Assembly: GCA_020161665.1 (NCBI GenBank)
Contig: JAIUPA010000034.1
Coordinates: forward strand, 186,001 to 250,000
DNA length: 64,000 bases
Reading direction: 5' to 3'
Source: Pseudomonadota bacterium
Lineage (GTDB): Bacteria > Pseudomonadota > Alphaproteobacteria > Rhizobiales > Rhizobiaceae
The notes beneath the pieces were generated by a model. The model did not search any database. It was not told the DNA's origin and worked only from the letters and a program-made list of their open reading frames with translations. Below, piece by piece: positions 38,645 through 47,977 of this stretch (its first letter is position 1; each line of letters opens with the position of its first letter). Made by a program: the position numbers and the translations under genes.

Positions 38645-40212
38645 TAGGCGTTTTCCGTCTTGAGAAGCCGGATTGGCGTCAGGAACAGGATCTTCAGATC
38701 CAGAAGAAGCGACCAGTTCTCGATGTAATAAAGGTCATAGGCCGTGCGGAAACGGATCTTGTCGTCATGGTCGATCTCACCACGCCAGCCATTGATCTGC
38801 GCCCAGCCGGTGACGCCCGGCTTGACGCGGTGGCGGGCGAAGTAGCCTTCGGCCACATCCGCGAACTTCAGTTCACCGGCCTGTGCGGAGATGGCGTGCG
38901 GACGCGGACCAACGAGCGAAAGATCACCCTTCAACACATTGAAAAATTGCGGCAATTCATCAATCGACGTTTTGCGGATGAAACGGCCAACGGGGGTCAC
39001 GCGCGGGTCGTTCTTGGTCACGGCCTGCTTGGCGGTCGGGTCGCATCGATCCGTATACATCGAGCGGAACTTCAACACGTTGATCACTTCATTGTTGAAG
39101 CCATGGCGCTTCTGCACAAAGAGGATCGGCCCCTTGGAGGTGAACTTCACGGCAAGCGCTGCGCCGATGAGAACCGGCCAGAGCAGCAGAAGGGCCACGA
39201 TGCTGAAGAAGATGTCGAAGATGCGCTTGGCAACCGAGTCCCAGTCGCGGATCGGCTTGTCCAGCACATCCAGCATCGGTACAGAACCAACATGCGAATA
39301 GGAGCGCGGACGGAAGCGCAGCTTGTTGGCGTGTGCCGCCAGACGAACGTCGACCGGCAAAACCCAAAGCTGGCGAATGAGGTTCATGATGCGCGCTTCA
39401 GCCGTCAGCGGCAGGGCGATGATCAGCATGTCGATGCGGGCAAGACGGGCAAAATCCACGAGTTCGGCCACGGTGCCGAGTTTCGGATAGCCGGCCACCA
39501 CATTGGGCGAACGGCTGGAGTTGCGATCATCGAAAATGCCACAGATACGGATATCGTTGTCCGGCTGCTGTTCGAGCGAGCGAATAAGGTCCTTGGCAAC
39601 CTGTCCGCCGCCCACGATCACGGCACGGCGCTCCATCAGGCCGTTGCGGCCCCAGTGGCGCACGCCAATGGCAAAGAGGAAGCGTTCGGCAAGCAGGAAC
39701 AATCCTGCGCCGCCCAGCCACCAGCCCAGCGCCCGAGGGCCGTAGAAAGCGTATTCGCCGGTCACGTAAATCAAGGCCAGCACGCTCGAGGCACCGATCA
39801 GCCATGCGGCGATCAGGCGCTTGAGGTTATAGCTCGGCGCACGAAGGGCGGAAATCTGATAGAGATCGGCAGCCTGCAGGGCGAGAACCGTGAGCGCTGC
39901 CCCCATGCCGATGATGAACATGTGCAAGAGCAGCGACAAAACGGTGGAACTGCCCACCATGGCCATGGCGCCCAGACCGATGGCGAACAGGCTGAGAAAT
40001 TCGAAAGCGCGATATTGGCCGATGACGATGGTCGGGGTGCGGCTGCTATCGGCAAACTGACGGGCAATCTGCTTGGCCAGTGCATTCAGCTTGACGGGTT
40101 CCGAAGCCGGGGCAGGGGCAGCATCAGCCTTGCGCGGCCCGGTGCTGGCCTCGTTCAGTTTGCGCTTCAGCGCGCCAAGGTCGAAATCTTCGTTCTGGTC
40201 GATCTGTGTCAT
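38641..40212 (-). CDS. Undecaprenyl-phosphate sugar phosphotransferase (WbaP/WcaJ/ExoY type)
   Basis: A 523-residue polyprenyl-phosphate hexose-1-phosphate transferase that starts repeat-unit assembly. An N-terminal cytosolic tail is followed by four helices, a CoA_binding_3-type domain (RAVIVGGGQVAKDLIRSLEQ), a re-entrant helix (KRIFDIFFSIVALLLLWPVL) and the catalytic domain with LKFRSMYTDRCDPTAKQA, KTSIDELPQFFNVLKGDLSL and VGPRP. It has a GGAAG Shine-Dalgarno sequence before ATG 40212. As the initiating enzyme, it defines this block as exopolysaccharide biosynthesis. Confidence 0.93.
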   Translation of the reverse strand: MTQIDQNEDFDLGALKRKLNEASTGPRKADAAPAPASEPVKLNALAKQIARQFADSSRTPTIVIGQYRAFEFLSLFAIGLGAMAMVGSSTVLSLLLHMFIIGMGAALTVLALQAADLYQISALRAPSYNLKRLIAAWLIGASSVLALIYVTGEYAFYGPRALGWWLGGAGLFLLAERFLFAIGVRHWGRNGLMERRAVIVGGGQVAKDLIRSLEQQPDNDIRICGIFDDRNSSRSPNVVAGYPKLGTVAELVDFARLARIDMLIIALPLTAEARIMNLIRQLWVLPVDVRLAAHANKLRFRPRSYSHVGSVPMLDVLDKPIRDWDSVAKRIFDIFFSIVALLLLWPVLIGAALAVKFTSKGPILFVQKRHGFNNEVINVLKFRSMYTDRCDPTAKQAVTKNDPRVTPVGRFIRKTSIDELPQFFNVLKGDLSLVGPRPHAISAQAGELKFADVAEGYFARHRVKPGVTGWAQINGWRGEIDHDDKIRFRTAYDLYYIENWSLLLDLKILFLTPIRLLKTENAY

Positions 40213-40269
40213 GGCTCTTCCGGTCTCCCTTGGGAAAAGCACTAACAGGAAGATGCTAAAAAACGCTTA

Positions 40270-40316
40270 GAGCATTTCCAGGAAAAGTGGGAACCGGTTT
40301 TCCGTCCGGAAATGCT
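40270..40316. repeat. Structured intergenic repeat, copy 2 (fully paired)
   Basis: Outer arms agcatttcc / ggaaatgct (40271-40279 / 40308-40316) and inner arms ggaaaa / ttttcc (40281-40286 / 40298-40303) enclose the 11-base loop gtgggaaccgg. It begins immediately past the stop of the GT4 gene and matches 16390-16435 at 44 of 46 positions. Confidence 0.85.
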
Positions 40317-41468
40317 TTAGCCGGAAACCTTGCCGTCCAGTACGTCCCGGTAAAGCTGCAGCAGGGCATTGGCCATGACGGGCGTGGAGAAATTGGCCTT
40401 CAACGTTTCGCGCGAAGGCATGGTGGTTTCCTTCCAGCCCGGCTCGGTCAAGGCCTGGGCCATGACGGCTGCCAGCGCATCCGGGTTGCCGGCTTCAACG
40501 AGGGCCGCACTGTCCTTGCCGAGGATTTCGGAAATGCCGCCGACGCGTGATGCAATCACGCCCTTATGGGCGGCCAGCGCCTCAAGGATAATGTAGGGGA
40601 GGCTCTCGTTGCGCGACGGAACGACAACGAGGTCGGTCAGGGCAAAGGCCTTGCGGGCGGGCATGGCCGGGCGCATGTGCAGCCGGCTGCCGAGACCGAG
40701 CATGGTAATGCGCCGTGCGTAATCATCGCGCTGCGGGCCATCGCCGATCACAAGGCCGGAAAGGGGGCGTCCGACAATCCGTTCGGCGCGCAGGAAACCT
40801 TCAATGAAGACATCCGGTCCCTTCAGGTCGCGCAGATTGCCGATATAGAGGAGGTCGACGCCATCCGGTTCTTTGGCAATGGGCTCGAATTCCGGTTCGG
40901 AAATGCCGTTATGGATGCGGCGTGAACCACAACGCGGTTTGCCAACCCGCTCGAAATACGTATCGCGCTCGTAATCGCACACGAAGACGAGGGAATCCGT
41001 AAAGTACTCCATGAACCGTTCCGTGCGCAGGATGACCTGCCCCTTGAGGCTGGCGCGACGGAAATGGAGGCTGCCGCCATGCGGCGTGTAGAGGCGGGCT
41101 ACGCTATACCTGTTGACCCGCAGAAGTGAGCCGATGATGCGGGCAATAGCGCCACCCTTGGCGCCATGGCCGTGCAGAACATCCGGCTGCAAGCTCTTGA
41201 TATGTTTGTACGCTTGGGCAAGCGCCAGAAGATCGGACGGCTTGATGGACCGTTCGATGGGCATGCGGATGAGGCCGAGCGAGAGCTTCGGTTCCATCTC
41301 TTCAAACAATGTGCGCTCGAAATCGCCGCCCGTATTGCTGTCGCAGAGAACGCCGACCTCGTGGCCGGCTTTCACATGTTCATCCACCAGATCGCGAACG
41401 TGGCGAAAGACTCCGCCCACAGGTGCTCTCAGGCAGTGAATGATACGAAGGGGGCGCTGTGCTGTCAT
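40317..41468 (-). CDS. Glycosyltransferase family 4
   Basis: A 383-residue GT-B fold transferase. The N-terminal half opens LRIIHCLRAPVGGVFRHVRD with the typical Gly-rich acceptor loop; the C-terminal donor domain has DLLYIGNLRDLKGPDVFIEG and the E-x7-E-like VVVPSRNESLPYIILEALA. It probably adds one sugar of the exopolysaccharide repeat. ATG 41468 lies 4 bases after the upstream stop; ATG 41495 would overlap the export gene by 23 bases and is possible. Soluble or peripheral, no membrane helix. Confidence 0.9.
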   Translation of the reverse strand: MTAQRPLRIIHCLRAPVGGVFRHVRDLVDEHVKAGHEVGVLCDSNTGGDFERTLFEEMEPKLSLGLIRMPIERSIKPSDLLALAQAYKHIKSLQPDVLHGHGAKGGAIARIIGSLLRVNRYSVARLYTPHGGSLHFRRASLKGQVILRTERFMEYFTDSLVFVCDYERDTYFERVGKPRCGSRRIHNGISEPEFEPIAKEPDGVDLLYIGNLRDLKGPDVFIEGFLRAERIVGRPLSGLVIGDGPQRDDYARRITMLGLGSRLHMRPAMPARKAFALTDLVVVPSRNESLPYIILEALAAHKGVIASRVGGISEILGKDSAALVEAGNPDALAAVMAQALTEPGWKETTMPSRETLKANFSTPVMANALLQLYRDVLDGKVSG

Positions 41469-41472
41469 GAAA

Positions 41473-42063
41473 TCAGAAGAACCGTTCGCGGACATAAATC
41501 GTATCGCCCGCCAGAAGCGGATTGGAGATCGTCACGCGGCCTGTCATCACTTCGCCATTGATCTTGCGGGTTACGTCGATATCGCGCTGGTTGGCGCGGG
41601 CCGTGAAGCCACCGGCAATGGCAACAGCATTCTGGATCGTCATGCCCGGCACGTAGGAATATTGTCCCGGCTGACCCACTTCACCCATCACGAAGATCGA
41701 GCGGTAACGGTCAACCTCAATGGTCACGTCCGGATCACGCAGGAAACCCTGCTGCAATTTCTGGGCAATGGCCTTCTCGACTTCCGTCATGGTGCGACCA
41801 CGGGCCGGAACCTGACCGATGAGCGGGAAGGAGATGTAACCGGCCTGATCCACCGTGTAGGTATTGCTAAGCCCGGTCTGTTCGAACACGGTGATGCGCA
41901 GCCGGTCGCCGCTGTCGAGACGGTAAGGCTGGATCGTTGCTTCGTTGAAAGCCTTGGGCGCGGGCTGATAATGTGTGCAGCCTGCGAGGCTGGCGGACGC
42001 GAGCACGAGCCCAACGACCATGGCGCGTCGCATTTTGGCGAAACCATTGTGTTCGGGGTGCAT
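41473..42063 (-). CDS. Polysaccharide export outer-membrane lipoprotein (Wza/ExoF-like)
   Basis: A 196-residue lipoprotein with lipobox ASLAGC at about residues 24-29. The Poly_export domain begins at YRLDSGDRLRITVFEQTGLS and runs to VDQAGYISFPLIGQVPARG. An SLBB domain follows (GEVGQPGQYSYVPGMTIQNA). It is shorter than E. coli Wza (about 380), as is common in rhizobia. First gene of the minus-strand run, divergent from the Wzc-like gene, sharing a 193-base control region. Confidence 0.92.
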   Translation of the reverse strand: MHPEHNGFAKMRRAMVVGLVLASASLAGCTHYQPAPKAFNEATIQPYRLDSGDRLRITVFEQTGLSNTYTVDQAGYISFPLIGQVPARGRTMTEVEKAIAQKLQQGFLRDPDVTIEVDRYRSIFVMGEVGQPGQYSYVPGMTIQNAVAIAGGFTARANQRDIDVTRKINGEVMTGRVTISNPLLAGDTIYVRERFF

Positions 42064-42256
42064 TCGCTTTCCTGCTCCAGACTGAAGAACTTGATGGGAG
42101 TGTTATCGATCCGTTAGGGTTAACGGGCGGTAAAGAGCCGATCATTTCTTCGCAATTGCCAGTGCAGCGCACACTGAAAAGACGCCAAAACCCCATTAAC
42201 GCTTGAGTTACCATGATCGTTTAGGGTTTTGCCCAAAGCGTTCTTTGGAGTACGGC

Positions 42257-44398
42257 ATGTCTAGCGTTACCAGAAACAATCAGGATGTGGATATTGACCT
42301 CATCCAGCTCTTCCGCGCCATTTGGGAGCGCAAGACGCGCGTTCTTTCGGTAACGCTCGTTGCCGCTGGTCTTGCCTTCGTCGGTTCCAGCGCCCTTGAA
42401 AAACAGTTCAAGAGCGAGACCCGTATTCTGGTGGAGCCTCGCGCGCTGGCCGTCGAAAACACGGCCAATAACGGGCAGGGGGCAACGCCGCCCGATGAGC
42501 TGGCCATCGCCAGCCAGGTCCAGCTTCTCCAGTCCACCGACCTGATCAAGCAGGTCGCCCGCGATCTGAAGCTCTATGACATGGAAGAGTTCGGCAGCGA
42601 CAATTCGCTGATCGGCAAGCTGATGGTCTCGGCGCATCTGAAGCAGGACCCGAATTCGCTGGCGCCGGAAGATCGCGTGCTGAAATCGTTCCGCGAAAAG
42701 CTGTCCGTCTACCAGGCACCGGGTTCACGCGTCATCGGCATCGAATTTACCTCCCGTGATCCTCAGGTTGCCGCAACGGTCGCCAACAAGATGGCGGATG
42801 TCTATCTCTCTTGGCAGAGTGGCGCAAAGCTCGACACCAGCTCGGAAACGGCGCGCTGGCTGGAGCCGGAAATCGCCAGCCTGCGCGACAAGGTCAAGGA
42901 GGCGGAGCAGAAGGTTGCCGCCTACCGTTCGAATACGAACCTGTTGCCGACGAGCGAAACCAATACGCTGGCCAATCAGCAGCTGAATGACATTTCCGTC
43001 GAGTTGACCCGCGTGCGCGGTGAACGGGCGACCGCCGAGGCGCGCGCCGAAAATGTGCGCACCGCCTTGGCCGCCGGTCGCGATGCCCAGACCATGGGCG
43101 ATATCGTGGCATCGCCGGTGATCCAGCGCCTCAAGGAACAGGAAGCGCAGATCCAGTCGCAGATCTTCGACATGCGCACCTCGCTTCTGGAAAACCATCC
43201 GCGCCTTAAGGGCCTGCGTGGGCAATTGGCCGGTGTTCAGGAGCAGATGCGCACGGAAACCCGTCGTGTTCTGGCGAGCCTTGAAAACGAAGCCAACGTC
43301 ACGCGCCTGCGTGAGCGTCAGCTGACGCAGCAGTTCAATACGCTGAAGAGCGAATCCGCCAAGGCGGGTGAAAGCGAAGTGGGCCTGAAGGAACTGGAAC
43401 GCGAAGCCGCAGCCCAGCGTCAATTGCTTGAAACCTATCTGGCCCGTTACCGCGAAGCCGCCTCGCGCATGGACCCCAATGCCCAGCCCGCCGATGCCCG
43501 CATTGTCTCGCGCGCCATCGAGCCACGGGAAGCGGCCTTCCCGAAGGTGGTGCCGATCACCATCGTCGTGGCGCTGGCTGCCATGTTGCTCACCGCCATT
43601 TTCATCATGTTGGCTGAACTCTTCAGCGGTCGCGCGCTTCGTCCCGTTGATGGCGCGCTGGATGGTGCCGAAGCGGATGCCGCGACCGACGAGATTGACG
43701 CCCCGCGCCACGTGGCCGCCAATGCCGCCGCACCCGTGGCGAAGAGCGCGAAGCCGGAAGTCGAAAAGGACGTCGATCTGGCACCGGAATTTGACCAGCA
43801 GGATTATTCCGTGCCGGGCGTGGCCGATCTGATCAGCGAAGCCGGGCTTTCAGGTCATCCGATTGTCACGGTTTCGCCGGAAGGGGATGAAGGCTCGGCG
43901 CTGACCGTGCTGCTCGCCCGCCGTCTGGCCGGACAGGGCGCACAGGTTCTGTTGATGGACATCAGCGGCACGGCGGCCTCGACGCGCATCATGATGCGCC
44001 GGACCGATCTGCCGGGTCTCACCGATCTTCTGACCCGCAACGCCGCCTTCGGTGAGATCATTCACCCGGATACCAAGTCCACCGTCCATGTCGTGCCGCA
44101 GGGCGCGAGTGATGTGGCCGCCGCCATGCGCGCCATCGACCGCCTGCCGATGATCCTCGGTTCGCTGACCGAAGCCTATGAGCATGTGGTGGTGGATTGC
44201 GGTGCGGTTTCGGCGGACGATCTGGTCGATCTCCTGAATGGCCGCGAAGCAACGCTCGTCATTGCCATGCCGGATTATGATGAAGCCCGCTTCACCGCGA
44301 TTGCCGGCGAGTTCTATGCCGCTGGCTTTGAAAACTTCATTCTGATGACGGGCGCATCGGCCAGTGAGGCGACGGCGGCAGGCCGCGTCGCCGCCTGA
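42257..44398 (+). CDS. Wzc/ExoP-like polysaccharide co-polymerase with degenerate kinase domain
   Basis: A 713-residue inner-membrane protein controlling chain length and export. A Wzz domain begins near residue 10 (VDIDLIQLFRAIWERKTRVL, first membrane helix about 30-50), followed by coiled-coil and GNVR regions and a second helix (about 430-455, VVPITIVVALAAMLLTAIFI). The C-terminal BY-kinase-like domain (about 530-700) lacks a true Walker A: the segment at about 537-549 reads SPEGDEGSALTVL without GKS/T. Walker A' is LLMDISG and Walker B is VVVDCGA. No C-terminal Tyr cluster is present. Assembly function is likely kept without tyrosine kinase activity. Confidence 0.88.
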   Translation: MSSVTRNNQDVDIDLIQLFRAIWERKTRVLSVTLVAAGLAFVGSSALEKQFKSETRILVEPRALAVENTANNGQGATPPDELAIASQVQLLQSTDLIKQVARDLKLYDMEEFGSDNSLIGKLMVSAHLKQDPNSLAPEDRVLKSFREKLSVYQAPGSRVIGIEFTSRDPQVAATVANKMADVYLSWQSGAKLDTSSETARWLEPEIASLRDKVKEAEQKVAAYRSNTNLLPTSETNTLANQQLNDISVELTRVRGERATAEARAENVRTALAAGRDAQTMGDIVASPVIQRLKEQEAQIQSQIFDMRTSLLENHPRLKGLRGQLAGVQEQMRTETRRVLASLENEANVTRLRERQLTQQFNTLKSESAKAGESEVGLKELEREAAAQRQLLETYLARYREAASRMDPNAQPADARIVSRAIEPREAAFPKVVPITIVVALAAMLLTAIFIMLAELFSGRALRPVDGALDGAEADAATDEIDAPRHVAANAAAPVAKSAKPEVEKDVDLAPEFDQQDYSVPGVADLISEAGLSGHPIVTVSPEGDEGSALTVLLARRLAGQGAQVLLMDISGTAASTRIMMRRTDLPGLTDLLTRNAAFGEIIHPDTKSTVHVVPQGASDVAAAMRAIDRLPMILGSLTEAYEHVVVDCGAVSADDLVDLLNGREATLVIAMPDYDEARFTAIAGEFYAAGFENFILMTGASASEATAAGRVAA

Positions 44399-45670
44399 TC
44401 AATCCTCTTCGGTTGCGGTAGACGCCGCAGCCGACTTCTGGCGCATGACGCGAAGCCTTTGGGCGAGCGTATAGAGCGAGCGATGGCGCTTGATGAAGGC
44501 GCGCGCCTGAATGCGCACCAGCTCCATCAGGCGGGCCGCACGACCGGCAACCGAGACCGGCAGGAGAATATCCCGCTGCGGTGTAATCACCGGGCACCAG
44601 CCGCGTTTGTAAGGCTGGTCGCCAATGCCAAAATCAAACGTGGCATAGCCCTCAAGGGCGCATTGCTCGATCATCAGCCAGAACAGAAATTCACCGGGGC
44701 TTGCATCCGGCACATGCGTCTCGTCAATCGAGCCGAACTGGCAGATGACGTGGTCGCCATTGAGCGTCAAACCGGCAACCGCGCAGATATGCCCGTCATG
44801 CTCGCCCTTGAGGCGTAGCGCATGAAGACGCAGCGGCGACTGACGACCTTCGTGGTCCGCCTGCGCCAGTGCGTGGAAGAACGCCTTGGTTTTCGTCTCG
44901 AGGAAGGCGTCGGGAAGTCCGAGCGCTTCAAAGCGAACGGCCTTCTGGCGGAAGAAGGTATCGAGAATCTCGGCGCGTTCCTCAGGCGTCGAGGCCACCA
45001 CATGATCATAACCGCCCATGCTCTCGAAACGGCGCAACTGATTGCGGTATTTCTTGCGGCGGCGCTTGGCGTTGACCTGCGCAATCGTCGCTTCCATCGT
45101 GCCCAGTAGCGGCAGCTGGAAGGTGAGATTGCGGTTTTCAACGGCGGAAAGTGCCTCAAGCGGCGTGCAGGCGCCCCGCCAGCAAAGCCGCATGTCGCGC
45201 AGCGCCACCAGATCGGCTGTGCCGGAAAACACCTGCGTCAGCGATGCTTCAAATGCCTGAGCGTCGCGGATCACACCCTTGTTGCGAAAGGCGCTGGCGA
45301 TCAGGCCCGTATTCATGTTGCTGAACTCGCCCGCCATGAACTGCGCCACGCGCACGCCGCGGCATTTGACGACTTCCAGCGGAAGAATGAACTGAACGCG
45401 ACCGTTCTGGCGGCAGATGACAATGGCCAGCGGGTGCGGGTTGGTGTCAAACCACGCCTTGCACCAGTCGTAGAAGTGGTGCGGAGAATTGAGCGAATCC
45501 TGATTGAGCGCTCGCCACTCGGCTTCGAGCGGTGCCATCCGGTCATAAAGCTCAAGCGTCAAACCGTTGGCTGCATCCGTCACCTGCGCAACCGGCTTAA
45601 TCGCCGCAAGCGGCGCGCGCGGTGAGGTCACATCTGCGACAAACGAGTAGTCTATTCTCTCGGCTAACAC
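44399..45670 (-). CDS. FemAB/GNAT-like acyl or aminoacyl transferase (CelD/BcsL-type)
   Basis: A 423-residue soluble protein related to the GNAT/FemAB superfamily found beside exopolysaccharide loci. Landmarks are KRRRKKYRNQLRRFESMG, DETHVDASPGE-type text (VPDASPGEFLFWLMIEQC) and FDFGIGDQPYKRGWCPV. The start is GTG 45670 with a GGAGA Shine-Dalgarno sequence. Its stop directly abuts the convergent stop of the Wzc-like gene with no spacer. The substrate is unknown; modification of the polysaccharide is inferred from context. Confidence 0.78.
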   Translation of the reverse strand: MLAERIDYSFVADVTSPRAPLAAIKPVAQVTDAANGLTLELYDRMAPLEAEWRALNQDSLNSPHHFYDWCKAWFDTNPHPLAIVICRQNGRVQFILPLEVVKCRGVRVAQFMAGEFSNMNTGLIASAFRNKGVIRDAQAFEASLTQVFSGTADLVALRDMRLCWRGACTPLEALSAVENRNLTFQLPLLGTMEATIAQVNAKRRRKKYRNQLRRFESMGGYDHVVASTPEERAEILDTFFRQKAVRFEALGLPDAFLETKTKAFFHALAQADHEGRQSPLRLHALRLKGEHDGHICAVAGLTLNGDHVICQFGSIDETHVPDASPGEFLFWLMIEQCALEGYATFDFGIGDQPYKRGWCPVITPQRDILLPVSVAGRAARLMELVRIQARAFIKRHRSLYTLAQRLRVMRQKSAAASTATEED

Positions 45671-45802
45671 CGCATTCTCCAGCGAAACGTCGTTGTTTCG
45701 GTGAAAATAGGATGCCGGATGTGACCATCGGTTTAACAGGGAGCAACCGCACCGCGAACTTTGAGAACGCGGTTATTGTCAGCTTAACGCGCCTCGCAGC
45801 GT

Positions 45803-46021
45803 TTAAGCGCGGTCGTTCTTTTTCGGACCTGCCATCCACTTGATCAGCGCCATGGCGGGCAAAATCCAGACGAGGCCGGAGACCATGAAGTAAATGAGAT
45901 GCACCCAGAAAGGATATTCCGACAGATAGAAGGAATCGATCCTGCCTGCGATGAGCGCATAGACGATGACCAGAATGACAATCAGGATCGTGCCGATGAA
46001 GGAGCGCAGTTTCTGCGGCAT
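45803..46021 (-). CDS. DUF2842-like small membrane protein
   Basis: A 72-residue protein with two transmembrane helices (about 8-27 and 40-62) separated by FYLSEYPFWVHLIYF and ending in a basic tail (WMAGPKKNDRA). This matches the DUF2842 pattern of alphaproteobacteria; function unknown. It starts 9 bases after the argC stop on the same strand, so it is probably the distal gene of that operon. Confidence 0.85.
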   Translation of the reverse strand: MPQKLRSFIGTILIVILVIVYALIAGRIDSFYLSEYPFWVHLIYFMVSGLVWILPAMALIKWMAGPKKNDRA

Positions 46022-46030
46022 GGCTTTACC

Positions 46031-46963
46031 TCAGGCCGAAAGCATCAGATCAAGGTTCTGCACCGCAGCCCCCGACGCCCCCTTGCCGAGGTTGTCGAGC
46101 AGCGCCACGAGGTTGACATGCGCGCCGCCCTTGGTGCCGAACACAAAGAGCTTCATCGTGTCCTTGCCGGCAAGCTCTTCCGCATCGACGCGGGCCAGTG
46201 CCGCACTCTCCTCAAGCGTGACCACCTCGACAATCGACTGACCGGCGTAATGGGCCTTCAGCGCAGCATGGATCATCTCCAGCGTCGTGCCTTCGGCAAG
46301 GGCGGCGAGATGCAAGGGAACCTGCACGATCATGCCCTGCGGGAAACGACCGACGGATGGCGAGAACAGGGGCGCGACGTTGAGCTGCCCATAGGTCTGC
46401 ATCTCCGGCACATGCTTGTGCTTGAGCGTCAGGCCATAGAGGAAGTTGTTGGCGGTGATGGCGTCGTCGCGCGTCAGGTCTTCCATCTGCGCAATCATCT
46501 GCTTGCCGCCGCCGGTATAGCCCGAAACAGCATTCACGCTGACCGGATAGGCATCCGGAATGATGCCAGCCTGACGCAGCGGACGCAAAAGGGCAATCGC
46601 GCCGGTCGGGTAGCAACCCGGATTGGCGACATGACGGGCCGAGCGGATTTTCTCGGCCTGCGCCGGGTCCATTTCGGCAAAGCCATAGCTCCAGGCCGGA
46701 TCGACGCGAAACGCCGTCGACGTATCGATGATGCGCACCGAGGCATTGCTCTCGACCATCTTCACGGCTTCGCGCGAGGCCTCATCCGGCAGGCACAGAA
46801 TGGCCACGTCCGCCGAATTCAGGAGGTCTTCGCGCAGCTGCGCATTGCGCCGCTCGGCTTCGGGAATGGAAAGCAGTTCCACGTCGCGGCGGTCAGCCAT
46901 GCGGGTGCGGATTTGCAGACCCGTGGTGCCGTGTTCGCCGTCGATGAAGATTTTCGCTTTCAT
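46031..46963 (-). CDS. argC: N-acetyl-gamma-glutamyl-phosphate reductase, short form
   Basis: A 310-residue NADPH-dependent enzyme for the third step of arginine synthesis. The catalytic Cys is in [18 protein letters not shown]; the N-terminal Rossmann part reads [19 protein letters not shown]. The size identifies it as type 2 (short) ArgC. It is downstream of speB (46 bases) and rpsI, the conserved rplM-rpsI...argC neighbourhood of Rhizobiales. Confidence 0.96.
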   Translation of the reverse strand: MKAKIFIDGEHGTTGLQIRTRMADRRDVELLSIPEAERRNAQLREDLLNSADVAILCLPDEASREAVKMVESNASVRIIDTSTAFRVDPAWSYGFAEMDPAQAEKIRSARHVANPGCYPTGAIALLRPLRQAGIIPDAYPVSVNAVSGYTGGGKQMIAQMEDLTRDDAITANNFLYGLTLKHKHVPEMQTYGQLNVAPLFSPSVGRFPQGMIVQVPLHLAALAEGTTLEMIHAALKAHYAGQSIVEVVTLEESAALARVDAEELAGKDTMKLFVFGTKGGAHVNLVALLDNLGKGASGAAVQNLDLMLSA

Positions 46964-47010
46964 TTTCGAAGCCTTTTCAGATGTTTGAAGAGTTTTCCGG
47001 ATTCAGTTTA

Positions 47011-47964
47011 TCAGTCTTTTGTAACAAGCTTGCCGGAGCGAAGGCCCAGCATATACATGGCAACCGTGGCACCGGCAATGGCGGTCAGGTCCGCATGGTC
47101 ATAGGCAGGCGCCACCTCGACAACGTCGGAGCCGCGCACGTCGAGCGCCGAAAGGCCGGCCAGAACCTGCAGGATTTTCGCGCTCGATGGGCCACCCGCC
47201 ACCGGCGTGCCGGTGCCCGGCGCGAAGGCCGGATCGAGGCAGTCGATATCAAAGGTGAGGTAGGTCGGCACACCGCCCACATGATCGATGATCGTTTTGG
47301 CAATCTCGGCGGCGCTCATCGCTTCCACGTCATAGCCGTAAAGAATGCGGATGCCGCAATCCTCCGGCGCATGGGTGCGGATGCCGATCTGGATGGAGCG
47401 GGCCGGATCGATCAGGCCGTCGCGAACCGCGCGCCCGACGAAGGAGCCGTGATCGATGCGCTTGCCGTCATCATCCCACGTATCCTGATGGGCATCGAAC
47501 TGGACGAGCGCCAGCGGCCCGTGCTTGGCCACATGGGCTTTCAGCAGCGGCCAGGTGATGAAATGGTCGCCGCCGAGCGTCAGCAGGAAATCGGCGCTTT
47601 TGAGGATCTTGGCCGCCTCGCGTTCGATGGTTGCAGGCGTCTTTTGATGGTTGCCGTAATCCAGCAGACAATCGCCGTAGTCGATGGTCGGCATTGCCTC
47701 GAACAGATCGCGATGGAACGGATATTGCGGATCATTATCAAAGATCGCCGAAGCGCGACGGATGGCCTGCGGCCCGAAGCGGGCACCGGGGCGGTTGGAG
47801 GTGGCAGCATCAAAGGGAATGCCCCAGACCACGGTGCTGGCACCTTTCAGCGTCTTGGTGTAGCGCCGCCGCATGAAGGACAGCACGCCGGCATGGGTCG
47901 GGTCCGATGCGGCGGAGGTCAGCGATGCGGAAGAAATGGCGTGGTCGATGGTCTTGTTGGCCAT
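47011..47964 (-). CDS. speB: Agmatinase (ureohydrolase family)
   Basis: A 317-residue manganese ureohydrolase releasing urea from agmatine to give putrescine. Metal ligands are seen in LLTLGGDHFITWPL, VQFDAHQDTWDD and LTFDIDCLDPAFAPGTGTP. ATG 47964 is chosen; the frame upstream runs antisense-like through the ABM gene and is not coding. It starts 13 bases after the ABM gene stop. A related amidinohydrolase such as guanidinobutyrase cannot be excluded from sequence alone. Confidence 0.9.
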   Translation of the reverse strand: MANKTIDHAISSASLTSAASDPTHAGVLSFMRRRYTKTLKGASTVVWGIPFDAATSNRPGARFGPQAIRRASAIFDNDPQYPFHRDLFEAMPTIDYGDCLLDYGNHQKTPATIEREAAKILKSADFLLTLGGDHFITWPLLKAHVAKHGPLALVQFDAHQDTWDDDGKRIDHGSFVGRAVRDGLIDPARSIQIGIRTHAPEDCGIRILYGYDVEAMSAAEIAKTIIDHVGGVPTYLTFDIDCLDPAFAPGTGTPVAGGPSSAKILQVLAGLSALDVRGSDVVEVAPAYDHADLTAIAGATVAMYMLGLRSGKLVTKD

Positions 47965-47977
47965 GGCGGTGGCGTCC

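Noticed and set aside
42180..42210. A CtrA-type TTAA-N7-TTAA box before the Wzc-like gene
   Set aside because: The half-sites are spaced by 8 bases and the second is imperfect, so it does not meet the consensus.
45622..45843. A 73-residue plus-strand frame between DUF2842 and the FemAB-like gene
   Set aside because: No ribosome-binding site; overlaps both neighbouring genes antisense and has no domain or signal.
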